Source: Tetmemena sp. SeJ-2015 (lineage: Eukaryota > Ciliophora > Spirotrichea > Sporadotrichida > Oxytrichidae). From it: a DNA stretch of 64,000 nt. Of this stretch, positions 52,362 through 62,701 are shown one piece after another. The notes under the pieces were generated by a model, which ran no database searches, was not told where the DNA came from, and was given only the letters and a program-made list of their open reading frames with translations. Location: assembly GCA_027382625.1 (NCBI GenBank), contig JAJKFJ010020904.1:1-64000 (forward strand), read 5' to 3'. A program made the translations under genes and the position numbers. The first letter of the stretch is position 1. The number at the start of each line of letters is the position of its first letter.

Positions 52362-54014
52362 ATGCATAAGAGAATGTCAGACAATTTAAAGCATCGGGAT
52401 CTATCACAAAATGACTACAGTCCAAATTAAAGTAGCAGTAAAATGAGATAAGCCTCTTTCGATAGACTCTATAACGATTCTGAAAGAAGTGATTATCAAG
52501 AGGCAAGCACAAAATAAGGAAATACTAACAACTTGGAAGGAACAGAAGATAAAGATGGTAGTTTCTTTAAAATCTTTAAGCTCTATGACAGGTCAATCTT
52601 AGCAGTACTTTGCCTCGCATACTTCGTACAAGGCTTCAAAGTTTTCTTGGCTCTGGCAGTTAGAGATCTTTTTAAGGACTATTTGAATCTTTAACCTGAA
52701 TACAGCTAAACATTACAGTCGATTATTATTCTCCCTTGGACCTTTAAGATAGTTTATGGGCTGATAGCTGATAATATTCCTATATTCTAATCAAGAAGAA
52801 GGTCTTACCTCATCATAAATGGATTGATATTTTTCCTTGTATAGCTCCTGCTCTCTTTACAATTTACTAGGAATGAAAAAATTATAAGTGCACTCCTCTT
52901 CGTTACTGCAATAAATTCTGCCTTTACTGATGTTGTGGTTGATGCTCTAATGAGTTAATTATTGTCTCATATTTAAATTAAAAATTTAATGGTCAACTCA
53001 GTCCAAGAAAGATGAAGAGAGTGGATCAGAAAACCTTTAAACTTTATCTTGGATCATGCTATCAATTGGAGGCATACTCGGTTCTTTGCTAGCTGCTTAC
53101 TTTACAGAAAATCTAGAACCAAGTTAGACATTCGCTCTTTCATTTCTTGTTGGAATAGCTCAGGCATATTTTGCTTGGAGGATCAGTCCTGAAGCAGAGA
53201 GACTAAGTTACAAAAGTGATGTCTCCCACCTATCATTCTATAAGTTAATCAAGAGGAACTTTAAAGAAATCATGAATTCGATGAAAGCTCCAATAATTTA
53301 CAAAACTGTCCTATATTTTATCATCTGTGGATTATTCATGCCCTCCTTTGGAGATTTTGCCTATTTCTTCTAGTTAAACATTATTCAACTGAGCAAAGCA
53401 ACCTACAGCTCTTCTTTAAATAATTGGATTCGCCTCTTTAATGGTGGGAGTTGGGATGTACTATAAGTTTTTCTAGTTCACTGAAGCCAGGCACAATCTC
53501 ATTAGAGCCTCTTACATTAACATATTTGGGTGTATAATTTCAATCATCTTCACTTTGAGAATAAACATCAAGTGGGGCATCGATGATTTGACCTTGATAA
53601 TATTTTCTAGTGCAGTTACAGATACCCTAAGTTTAGCATTTAGCCTTCTTCCTGTTCTAGTTCTATTCGCAAAGATAACTCCTAAGAATGTAGAAGCGAC
53701 TGTCTTTGCAGCTCTCACAGGAATTTCAAATCTGAGTTCAGGTGTTCTGAGCCCGATGTCAGGAGTTTTGGTCAATAAATATTTTGTAGGAGTAACAAGT
53801 GAAAATTTAGAAAGTTATTGGAAACTGGTTGTTATTCAATTCTTCTCTGCTTAAAAAGAAAGAAAGATATTTTTAAGCTGCTTTTGTGCCCTTGCTCTTT
53901 TATTGGCTAATTCCTTCAAAGTAAGAAATAGATGATTAGAAGGAATCCATGAGGAAAGAAGACTCTCGCATTAGTGAAGGCGATGAAATAGAATTGCATA
54001 ATCTCTAAAGTTGA
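52362..54014 (+). CDS. BT1-family (folate/pteridine) transporter
   Basis: Major-facilitator-like membrane carrier of about 500 residues. A Ser-rich cytoplasmic leader (MHKRMSDNLKHRDLSQNDYS) is followed by many hydrophobic spans. Family hallmarks are ILPWTFKIVYGLIADNIPIF (about 52730), SAFTDVVVDALM (52915), LSWIMLSIGGILGSLLAAYF-like sequence (about 53050) and GLFMPSFGDFAYFFQLNI (53330). The C-terminal half includes FGCIISIIFTLRINIKWGID and ISNLSSGVLSPMSGVLVNKY, ending in an acidic tail (SRISEGDEIELHNLQS, TGA 54012-54014). BT1 proteins move folates or biopterin across membranes. An AT-rich intron lies after VVVDALM (about 52952-53020), and single frame changes occur near 53040, 53420 and 53850. 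An upstream ATG at 52246 in another frame could belong to a first exon. Confidence 0.8.
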
Positions 54015-54135
54015 TTTGAATATATTTTAAATTGAAAGTAGCATAATTATACTCGGATGGAGAAGTGGTGGTTAAGATTTGATTAAAAAGGTTAATTAGG
54101 ATTTACTATGTTTAGGGATTTTCAGGTTTTTCACT

Positions 54136-54356
54136 TAGTGGAATTAAGAATAGTCTTAAAGACTTTAGATCTTATCTCAATCAGTTAACTCTATATGTCT
54201 TTGGACTGTGCGCATCCCTCGCTTTATTTCTAAGTCTATAGGATTTTGCTAAGATCCCCTTCAAATATGAAGCTGAACTTTAAGCAATTTAAAATTAAAC
54301 TTTTGAATGTGTTCAGCCACGCATTTGCTTTCAGGAAGGAGCAATTTATTTGTGAA
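54136..54356 (+). CDS. Orphan coding segment with one membrane span
   Basis: An open frame reads GIKNSLKDFRSYLNQL, a hydrophobic stretch LTLYVFGLCASLALFLSLQ, then FECVQPRICFQEGAIYL and TGA 54354-54356. It has protein-like composition but no start, and does not match the end of the BT1 gene just upstream. It may be a displaced block of another gene, or chance. Confidence 0.3.
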
Positions 54357-54378
54357 TATTTAATCTGTTAAAGTTAAC

Positions 54379-55646
54379 TCAAACAAAACTCTAGCCAGCT
54401 CTGTAGTTGAAAAGCAACTTTTAAAAATTTAAAAGGTTGCTCATTTAATTTTTTAAGCTTCGTGTAAAGGGATCAACTATAAGAAGATCACCGATGGAAT
54501 GAAGCTTTTCCCTAAGACCAGAGCTTAACAGGGTATTAACTGCATACTCTCTGTCGGTAATCACCCTCTCTATTTCATCATGGAGAGTAAGCCGATGTAG
54601 CTTGAATTCCATCAGTTAGAGGGCGATCTATTCTGCGTCAATCAAATCTTCGAATGTATTTGTCTGAATAACACTCTAGTAGAAAATCGTGAGTGAGGGT
54701 AAAAAATAATGATCATTAAATATGATGATGGTCCATTGAGAGAATGAAATTTGGAGGCCAGAAAGAGGCAAATAGCGGATAAGGCTTCCAGCCTCTGCTA
54801 GAGGAGGGTTGACCCTGACAAGTATGAGTTGTAGATGATATCGTCTAGGTAGATAATCGCAAGGTGCAGAGTAGGCTTCGAAATTTAAAACTTGTCAGCA
54901 AACTGCATCATCCAATCTGCTATTGCCACTCTATGCTCAAGACTCAAAAACCCTCCATCATTTTTAAGCTTAAAAGGATGAGTAAATATCATAGATCCGT
55001 TTGAGGATCTCCCTGTCTTGTATCTTAGGTTAGAGTATCTTATCAGTATAATCGAATGGGTCGGAATCCCTGAAGTACTGCTCAGTCTGTTTACCAGATC
55101 TAGCCCTGAAAGCTATTGACTTCGTTTGAAAATCTTGGCTGGTTCTTTGTGACAAAGTGGCCTATAGCATGTTTGCGGGAAAATCCGCCACAACTTCAGC
55201 ACATCCTAGCTCATCATCGTCGCATTCGTCATCTTTTACCACCCTGTCTAAAGAGAAAAGACTCAACCTAGAATCTTCCTTTTGGTGAGAAAACTCCAAC
55301 TGCCTGCCTCTTGGTGTAGACCCTTAGGAGGAGATAAATTAGAGAGCTTAAAATTAATTGAATTCAGATATCGGAATGAGCGAAGGAAATCTGACTTGTG
55401 GGGCCTTCAGAAATGACTGTCTTAAAGGAGCTGAGGGAATCTTTGGGGCAAGAATATCTTTATTTGTTTGGGCTTTGCTATCTCTGTTGGATTGCGCACT
55501 CTGATATTATGATTAGTAAAGTTAATAAATTAATCGAACTTACTATCTAAAGTGATAATCTCAGGTTAAGTTTTTATCCTCTTAACGAACCCCTGATCTG
55601 ACACCTCATCATAGCTGTTTTCGCAAATTGCTCTCAATCTTTTCAT
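54379..55646 (-). CDS. Cyclin-like protein
   Basis: Minus strand, ATG at 55646 (MKRLRAICENSYDEVSDQGF) to TGA 54379-54381. The first half is a Ser/Asp/Glu-rich region without a fold (QKEDSRLSLFSLDRVVKDDE). The cyclin box lies at about 54720-54970: EHRVAIADWMMQFADKFQIS, KPTLHLAIIYLDDIIYNSYL, LQQRLEALSAICLFLASKFH. It continues FEDLIDAEQIALQLMEFKLH and LHDEIERVITDREYAVNTLL, as in the second helix bundle of cyclins. The basic residue before the IADWM helix and the LASKF motif fit cyclins that bind CDKs through the first fold. Which cyclin class is not decided. Several one-base frame changes (near 55500, 54950, 54690) interrupt the frame. Confidence 0.75.
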
Positions 55647-56210
55647 ACCTACACATCAAGCGTTAGTTCAACTACTTGGAGGGTCAATATTTGTTGACTA
55701 TCCCATACTCCCCCATAAGAATTCGTTAGATACAAATCTCAATTCTACCTTTAAAACTCTGATGGGTCGATCTTAAGCTGATGCTGATTGCGGAAGTAAA
55801 CATAAAATTTAAAGAGATGATCAAAGCGGTAATATGAGGGGTAGTTTAAAAATTTTTACTCCATCAGTTTTTTCAACTTCAAAGGCGAATATCCTTCGCT
55901 TCCTCAGGGCATGCCCTGGGGGTAAGGTGATGGGGTATGGGTGGGGCTGAGGCGGGGGCACGTCGCTGCACTTACCTTATATAGTGAGATCTCCTATAAT
56001 AATTTAAGTTTAATTTATTGACAAAGTATATAGAATCACTGGGCTCTCTGAAAGCATGCAAGCTACCTTCAAAAACCTCTTTTCAAGCAAATTTTAGCAC
56101 TCCAAGAACAAAGAAACAACTAAGGTCTTAAATTAACTGCTTTGAGAGAGTTGAAAAGCTTATTTATTTTTTGTAAGGTGTTAAAGTATTTAATATAAAG
56201 ATCTCAACAA
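55647..56210. other. Divergent intergenic region with GC-rich island
   Basis: Between a minus-strand cyclin and a small plus-strand ORF. It holds the GC-rich island described separately and otherwise AT-rich DNA. A short frame starting MQATFKNLFSSKFQHSKNKE (near 56057) ends quickly and is unsupported. Confidence 0.4.
55885..55970. other. GC-rich island: hairpin, 14-bp palindrome and G-quadruplex motif
   Basis: Within AT-rich DNA: a hairpin GCGAA-N5-TTCGC (55885-55899), the perfect palindrome CAGGGCATGCCCTG (55905-55918), then four or more G-tracts with short loops (GGGG TAT GGG T GGGG ... GGGGG) to about 55958. It is not the hypotrich telomere repeat. It could be a promoter element, replication-related site or eliminated repeat; no function is claimed. 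Confidence 0.6.
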
Positions 56211-56369
56211 ATGGACTTCACTCCTGCTCAAACTAATCTCACTCAAACTGCAACTCGATTCTAGTTCATTCCTCCTCGTTAGCTAACACTCTCCAACTTG
56301 TTTGATAGTCTTAAGGTTATTTAAAAGTTTAAAGTTTCTGCTAATCAAACATTTCTTTTTGGTAGATGA
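56211..56369 (+). CDS. Short ORF, 52 residues
   Basis: ATG 56211 to TGA 56367-56369: MDFTPAQTNLTQTATRFQFI and on to QKFKVSANQTFLFGR. Just beyond, another frame is open to 56544 (KSQNTIFYMSRRSDNVDKVV), so this could be the first exon or block of a small gene with a frame change near 56360. Nothing recognisable. Confidence 0.3.
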
Positions 56370-56777
56370 GGTGTGTTGGAAAAGTCAGAACACAATTTTC
56401 TACATGTCGAGAAGATCAGATAATGTAGATAAGGTTGTGATTTTCATCATCCCTTCCGCTTCCACCAGTCAGCCCCGAAAGGCTAACTACAGCGCACAAC
56501 CAGAGAAATCCAACCATCTTGCTCAAGTGAGTTGCCCCGAATGAGAAAATGGAGATCTCTCCAGAGCTTGCTTGCCATATTAATAAAGTATTTAATAATT
56601 ATAATATAGTAAATATGAAAATCATTTAACAATTAAATTTTCAATCAAAGTTTAATCTATGATAAAATATCGATATAATCACTCGCTGAATAAGCTCATA
56701 TACTCTATAACTGCTGTTTCATTCTATCTAGGTTAACTCATTCTTCATGAAAAAGAGCTTAATCAGTTGGGAGTAAT

Positions 56778-57310
56778 TCACGCATTGTAGAGTCTTGCAA
56801 AATCTCTAAAAGCAATGTTTCCAGTTCCATTAGGATCGCACTCTGCGATAAGCTCTTAGATCTCCGCATCAGTCACTGGGAATTCGAGATAGTTGGGCAA
56901 AACTTGCTTCAAGTCGTTAGCAGTTATGTAAGACTTATCACGCTTGTCAAATAATCTGAAGCAGTCGCGAGCCTCCTCCTCACGACCACCTTTGTTCCAG
57001 CGATAAGAGATTGCTAATCTCACTGAATCGAAATCAACTTAAAATAATGCCTAATTATAAGAGTTGTAAATACTTATGTTCTCTTGTTAGGGTCGATATC
57101 GTTTTTCTTGAGCTCATCGTCTATCTCTTTCTTAGTCATCTTATTGAAACCGAAGTTGTGGAGAATGTTTCTGAAGTGAGTGATTGAGATGTATCCACTG
57201 TCTTCCTTGTCGTAAAATTTGAAGGCATCCTATAAATCTGAAAGGATTTCACCCGGTAGAGGGTAAGTTGAGAACTATCTCGTGTCAACTATAAATCAGA
57301 TTAGCAATCA
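56778..57310 (-). CDS. EF-hand calcium-binding protein (N-terminus not found)
   Basis: Minus strand, ending LYNA at TGA 56778-56780. Three EF-hand-like units are readable: FKFYDKEDSGYISITHFRNI (full loop D-K-E-D-S-G-Y-I), CFRLFDKRDKSYITANDLKQ (DKRDKSYI loop) and ECDPNGTGNIAFRDF. A 23-nt intron (GTATTT...TTAG, about 57049-57071) lies between DPNKRTQ and ALFQVDFDSV. This resembles centrin/calmodulin-like or axonemal EF-hand proteins; calcium sensing in cilium or cytoskeleton is the likely role. Upstream of VDTRQFSTYPLPGEILSDLQ no start codon or first EF-hand is visible. The first exon or block may lie elsewhere, as in the scrambled genes nearby. Confidence 0.75.
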
Positions 57311-57394
57311 ATAGAAAGCGAAAAATAAGATAGAAAGAAAATAGGTCAAAGGAAATATTTGAAATCCTCTTCTTAATATTAATAGGATATTTTT

Positions 57395-58632
57395 TCATCT
57401 TCTAAAAAGGGCAGAATGTGGAGGTTGCTTAGATAGTTCTTAATCTTCGTCAGAATAATATCGTTGATTCTAGTCTCTCTCGTTTGACTGATTAAAACCA
57501 GATTTTTAATTGTCATCAGCTTCATCAGAATCTTGACTTGCCTCTTCTTACTCCTCCTCCTCTTCTTCATCATAGTAATCATCCTCTTGTTCTTCTTAAC
57601 CAATTTCGTCATCTTCCTCCTCACTATCATCGTAGTAGGAGTCATTTATATTTTGATAGTTTGGAACTCTTTCCCCTCTTTGTTATCTCACTCGTGACCT
57701 ACTTAGTCTTTCCTCATCCTCATCTTCTCCTTCTTATTGATTCCTTATAGTAAAAGATAAGTTCAATAATACAAGTTTTAGATTCCTTCGACTTGAACTC
57801 TCATTTATGTTCAAGTCAACTGATTGGTATCCTTATCTGTTGAGCCATCTTGGCCTTCTCCTAGATGCTGTTCCTCTCCTTTGATTTTCATCTTCATTCT
57901 CTTCGTCAATCTCTTCCTCTCCATCGATATCCTCTATCTCAATTCCTCTCTCCCTCAGAATTTAACTAAGCCTTTCCATGTTATTCCTTTCGCTATCATT
58001 ATCTTAGATTCTCTGGAGGTTGGGGTTTCTAATTTGAGGCCAGTTTTCCTTTACTGTCTTTCCAAAAACAAAGCTCATATAGAAGCAAAAGGCAGTCACT
58101 GTAAGCGAAATGCAACCCATAATTATCAGAATGTAGATCAGTATGTTTAAATCAATCAATGAATGATTGCATTGAAACTGTGAGTTGGTATGTTTGTGAA
58201 GGCATCTGGGATCTTAGAACAGTCGTTCATTATTCGTTTGTAGTAAACCACAGTCATAATGCATTCAACTAAGATGAAAGGGCCGCAAAACATCAAGCAA
58301 AAGGCTCTCACTACATCCAGAGCATTCTCGATCATTTTTTCAAACCTCAGTCTGTAAATGTGCTCATTAGGGACGTTTCGTGCAGTCTGATCATCATTCA
58401 GATAGGATTAGGCTGTGCCCACCGAGAAAGAAAGGCAGATGAAGAAGAATATTATATGCACCAGGAAAGTCACCTTCCACATGAAGTAAGGCTGGCAAGA
58501 TTGCTAGTCTTCCTCCTCTAGCACTCTATACTCCTTTTGTAAGTCATAGATTCCAAGGCATGAGTATATTATACAAATAATTCCGAACACATTGAAGGCA
58601 AGCAAGCATATTTGCTCATTGTCTTGAGCCAT
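57395..58632 (-). CDS. Four-pass membrane protein with acidic cytoplasmic tail
   Basis: ATG at 58632: MAQDNEQICLLAFNVFGIIC is the start of the first hydrophobic span. Others are MWKVTFLVHIIFFFICLSFS, FCLMFCGPFILVECIMTVVY and LNILIYILIIMGCISLTVTA, so four spans with both ends probably cytosolic. The second half is soluble and highly acidic: EREIEIEDIDGEEEIDEENE, then SYYDDSEEEDDEIGQEEQED and a run of Glu. It ends at TGA 57395-57397. One frame change lies near 58165. The spacing of spans is tetraspan-like, but no tetraspanin CCG motif was found. Function unknown. Confidence 0.7.
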
Positions 58633-58919
58633 TCTTAGTTATAAATTCGAGGAGTATATTATTTATAAAAGCTTATCCATATTCTCAATTCAAATCAATC
58701 ATTCAAGAATACAAACTTGAATTTTATATCTAGGACTATTTAAGCCGATCTCGAGATGAATTTATAATTAATTTACATTTAAAGCAATCGCTCGTACAGA
58801 CAGTAAGTACTTTCACTCCTTAAAGCAAATTTGTAGCGACACCTTCAGACAACCCTTCACCACTCATCCCTTCACCCCCCAATCTCACAACCACTACTTC
58901 ACACACTACTCACGACAAC

Positions 58920-60357
58920 ATGATGAACTACATGCAGAAGAAGAATCCAGCTGCCTCAATGAGCTCACAAGAGGAAGAGAAGAAGCCCAGCAGAGTCCTC
59001 AGATCCGGAGTCACTTCCAACAAGGTCTCCTACCAGTTGGGCACTGACAAGAAGCAACAGTCTTCTACAAGACCAGGCAAGAGCCTCAAGAGCTTCATCG
59101 CTGAGAAGAGATTATACATACTCTTAAATTCACTTCCTCTCTCTCTTTTAAGAGTCCAGCTAACTCTAAAGTGGCCAGCAAGATCCACGAGAGATAACTG
59201 GATGAGCAGAGCAGCATCATTGACATGGAAGCTCTCAGACAGAAGCTTAGAGCAGACTGCTCTCCAAGCTTCAGCCAGCAAATCTTCTGCTAGACCCACC
59301 TCATCCAAGATCAGCGAACCTCCAAGGTCTAGTAAGAAGAGGTCCAGGGAGGACATCTCCAAGAGCTCACAAGAGGAACCTGAGGAGACTCCTATCATTG
59401 CAGGGAATGTGTTGCCTTCATTTGACCAAGATTCTTTATTGTCTATCGTATTACTTATTAAGTTGAGGACAACTCTGCAGTGGTGCGTCTTTCCCCAAAG
59501 CAGAGCCAACAGATCGACTAGATGATCCTGACTGACTCCAATCTTGAGACCAAGAGATTCAAGATGTCTCTTCCAGAGTCACCTACTCCTTTCAATTCTC
59601 TCTGCCAGACTCTAGACGACCAGAAGATTTGCGAGATCGAAATCTCCTCTCTAGATGCTGCTAGTTTGCAAGGGAATCTTCCTGCTCAATGCCCTGATCC
59701 TTCTATGGAAGATGGAGAAAAGGAGGGGGATAATCTTCAGAAGCTCAGCTCAAAGAAACCAGGGGACTCTCAGATGGAGGATCTCTCCAATGACAGCCAC
59801 TCTGCAGAGGAAGGAAATCTTTCCAATGCTGCTTCTAGCTAAGCACAAGGTCTCGAATCAGCTGAGATTGAGGGAGCACCTTGTAGTTCAGACAGCTCCC
59901 AAAGCAGGTCGAAGCCCACCAAGAGATCACTTGACTCCCTCAATCGAGTCAAAGCCAATTTGGAGGAGAGATTCGACGAGTAAGTCATTGATGACTCTCA
60001 ATTCATCTCTCCACAAGAGAATCATGATCTTGCAGCCTCACTTCTTCTCTCAGAAAGTAACCAGATCGAGGAGGAGAAATCTGTAAAAAAGTGTTTGTTA
60101 GGCTTTAATTGAGTATTTAATCTCCTTAAGATTTGGGTGCTCCTGAAGGCACAGACAGAATTGCGGCAACTGAGGCAGACCAAGCGAATTCACTTGAGGA
60201 CCATTCCCACATCTCTCAGAGTGAAGAGGCCGCTTTCTCTCAACCTTCTCCCCAATCTTGCGAAGATTTCCCCTCCATGCCTCCAAGTGCATTGAATCTA
60301 TCTGAGCCCATTCAAGATGAAGGCATGATTAATAATCGTGCATTTTTAGTTTATTGA
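58920..60357 (+). CDS. Ser/Glu-rich nuclear-type protein interrupted by short IESs
   Basis: From ATG 58920 (MMNYMQKKNPAASMSSQEEE). The locus is markedly GC-richer than its neighbours. A 44-bp IES with pointer AAGAG (59106-59149) and a 32-bp IES with pointer AAG (59428-59459) can be removed in frame, giving IAEKSPANSKVASK and LPSFDQVEDNSAVV. Basic patches (SKKRSREDISK, KPTKRSLDSLNRVKANLEER) suggest nuclear import. The rest is Ser/Glu/Asp-rich and disordered (MEDLSNDSHSAEEGNLSNAA). After an intron or IES around 60080-60130 it continues LGAPEGTDRIAATEADQANS and stops at TGA 60355-60357. One frame change lies near 59260. A chromatin or DNA-binding role is only a guess from composition. Confidence 0.6.
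59106..59149 (+). other. 44-bp IES with AAGAG pointer
   Basis: AAGAG at 59106-59110 and 59150-59154. The insert has no GT donor, so an intron is unlikely. Excision restores the frame. Confidence 0.65.
59428..59459 (+). other. 32-bp IES with AAG pointer
   Basis: AAG at 59428-59430 and 59460-59462. Excision joins FDQ to VEDNSAVVRLSPKQSQQID in frame. The pointer is short, so this rests mainly on frame restoration. Confidence 0.5.
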
Positions 60358-60419
60358 GGCCAGATCCCTCTTCATATAAATGAGATAATAGAACTTAAAG
60401 TAAAATTAAATAAAGTATT

Positions 60420-61390
60420 AAATTAGAATGTAAGACTTAAGGAATAGCAAGAACATGAGGCTGATTTAGGCTTGGAGAAATCCTATAATTCACATAGCCA
60501 CAGCTATATAGTATACAAAACCATTCAAAGATAGAACACTAACTATTCAAAGACTGCCAAGTTAGAGGATCTACCTCTTTACATCTAGGTATATAGAAAC
60601 GTAAGTCAAATATATCATTCATATTTACTGGAGTTATATTACAGGCGGCTATATTTTTCTCAATTTCTTTGAGAATATTTGAGATGTAATGATTACACTT
60701 TAGAGTGCAGCTTATAAATTAGCATACCTCGAAAAGCTTTTGGACCTTAAACGAAAAGATAATAAAGAAAGCAGATGATCCTAATTCAATCAGTAAATTT
60801 AATTTTCCTTGTCTCAAAAGATATCTTCACTAAGTAATTAATCTTGAGGAGATAGCACATAAAATTAAGAACGAGTATGAATCAGAAATGATATTGAGAT
60901 GGGTTTTTTCAAATTTTTAATCAATTATAATATTCTGGGATGGTTAGAAAAGGGATGCTGAAAAAGCTTCTGTGATATTTACTCGTCCCTTAACTAACCT
61001 TATAAAGATCGAGTTCTGTTCTCTCTTCAGCAGCAGAATAATATTTTTAAGTTGATTTATGTTAAATACAATTTAAAAGTAGAAAAGCAATCATTAAGTA
61101 TCTCAGGGAAAGTCGGCTGTTGAACAGCGTCATCAGAGATACGTCAAATGAGCAACTAATCTGCTTTGCCTTCAAAATAACAGAGCTAAATCTCCCTTAT
61201 AAGAGATTATAAGCGTTTTAGTGCTAGATGGTCTCCGATTTTTGTCATTTGTTGATCTCTCAACAGGTCCTTTTGTCACAAAGATGATTTCCAGCTTGCA
61301 AAATTAATTAAGAATATATCATATGCATTTGCAGGAATCTATGTTAAGATCTCAACATCTGACTTAAATCTTTTGAATTTCCATCTGCCT
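60420..61390 (+). CDS. Unidentified coding region with a 44-nt intron
   Basis: Plus-strand frame NQNVRLKEQQEHEADLGLEK runs to LPLYIQVYRN. It then crosses a clear 44-nt intron (about 60602-60645, GTAAGTC...TTACAG) into FFSISLRIFEM and, after frame changes, DDPNSISKFNFPCLKRYLHQ and KNEYESEMILRWVFSNFQSI. No start, stop or family could be fixed. It may be a downstream block of the Ser/Glu-rich gene just before it, or a separate gene. Confidence 0.4.
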
Positions 61391-61412
61391 CATAGTTTTC
61401 ATTAACCCACTC

Positions 61413-61883
61413 TCATTCCATGGCCTCCTCAAAACTGCAAGAGACATTGCCTAAATGCTACTCGATGCCAGTCTCTCCAGTAGGGTTCTCTCCTCTGTAG
61501 GCTCCGTGTTGCTTGCTGACTCTAGCTTACTCCTTAGCAAGCTTCCCCAAATCTTGATGCTTCTCTGCGCTGAAGGATAATGAAGAATCTTGAGGGGAGC
61601 AATCTTCATTGCTGCCATAAGTTTCATTGCCAAGATCGTCGCCACTTTCAGCAGTCATGGAGTCATTGCAAGTGTGGTACTCGCCAGTCTCGGCATCTTG
61701 ATTTTTTGCCTGCTGTGAAAGAAGAGTCATGCTCTCAGGCTCTTTGGAGATGGAAGCTTCTTAGGAGTGGCAAGAAGGGGCTTTCTCAACTTCCAGCAGT
61801 GGTCTGGTCTTAGAAGTGGAAGGCTCAGAGCAGGATTAGGAAATTAATTCCTTTACCGAAGATTCAGAAAGTCTCTCAGGCAT
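61413..61883 (-). CDS. Ser/Glu-rich ORF, 156 residues, opposite strand
   Basis: Minus strand, ATG at 61883 to TGA 61413-61415, continuous with TAA/TAG as Gln: MPERLSESSVKELISQSCSE, ESMTLLSQQAKNQDAETGEY, ESGDDLGNETYGSNEDCSPQ, NVSCSFEEAME. Its composition and GC content closely match the 58920-60357 protein on the other strand, so it may be an inverted block of that gene or a relative. No pointer in the required inverted arrangement was found. The frame stays open upstream of the ATG to about 61940. Confidence 0.5.
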
Positions 61884-62701
61884 GATAGCAGACACAGACT
61901 CTGAAAGAATGATGGCAGGGATCTGTTCTTTAAGAATTTTAACTCAAGCAATATTTAGGTTCCATATTTAAATTTTTTTCTCATTTATTTGAGTTTTTAA
62001 AATTGTAAATATATCATTCAGAGATAAGAAATTATTTAATTAAAAAGTAAAATTAAGTAGGTAGAGTGTCTTAAATTTATTTTTATCAATTTAAATTAAG
62101 ATTTTTATACCAATTTATTAAATATATCTATATTCTTATCTGAAAACTAGGGGTATAAATCGAATTAAAAATTATTAGACTTTAATTGAAATAGAAAAAT
62201 ATTTTTTCATTTCTATTATCAGATAACTACCTATTTTTATTAAAAAAAGAGGTTTATGTTAGTTTTCAGATACCTCTATCGAAAACTAACATTCTCAAAA
62301 ACATATAAATAACTATTACTTGAACTCTTTTAGTCAAAATTCACTCATTCTACACTGAGAGAGTAAAGTTTAGAAATATAAAATTGCTTTTTCTTAAATT
62401 CTTTGATTTATACTTTTATATTAATTTCTTTAAGAATAAAAGCTTAAATTTTAATAAGAAAATTACAAATATATTGAAAATAGTACGATATTCAATCTGA
62501 AGAAAAAAAGATTTAATAAAGCTACCTTAGTCTTTTCTGATTTATTTTATTTTGATTGTTTAAGAATTATGTGCACACTCACACTTTTCTAGCATATTTA
62601 ATAAATAGAATGACTTATGCATTTACTATCATTTAATTCTATTTGAGATTGAGAAATAAAAACTTTTAACTTGGCAATAAACAAATTATTCTTAAACTTA
62701 A
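61884..62701. other. AT-rich non-coding DNA
   Basis: About 800 bp, strongly AT-rich, no convincing frame. The similar, oppositely oriented segments GAAAACTAGGGG/CTATC near 62143 and 62278 hint at an imperfect inverted repeat (TATCTGAAAACTA near 62138 and TAGTTTTCAGATA near 62260), which might mark the ends of a small eliminated element. Confidence 0.4.

Noticed and set aside
19817..55852. AGGGGTAGTTTAAAAA repeated at 19817-19832 and 55837-55852
   Set aside because: One 16-bp match in 64 kb of biased sequence is close to chance, and flanks do not align.
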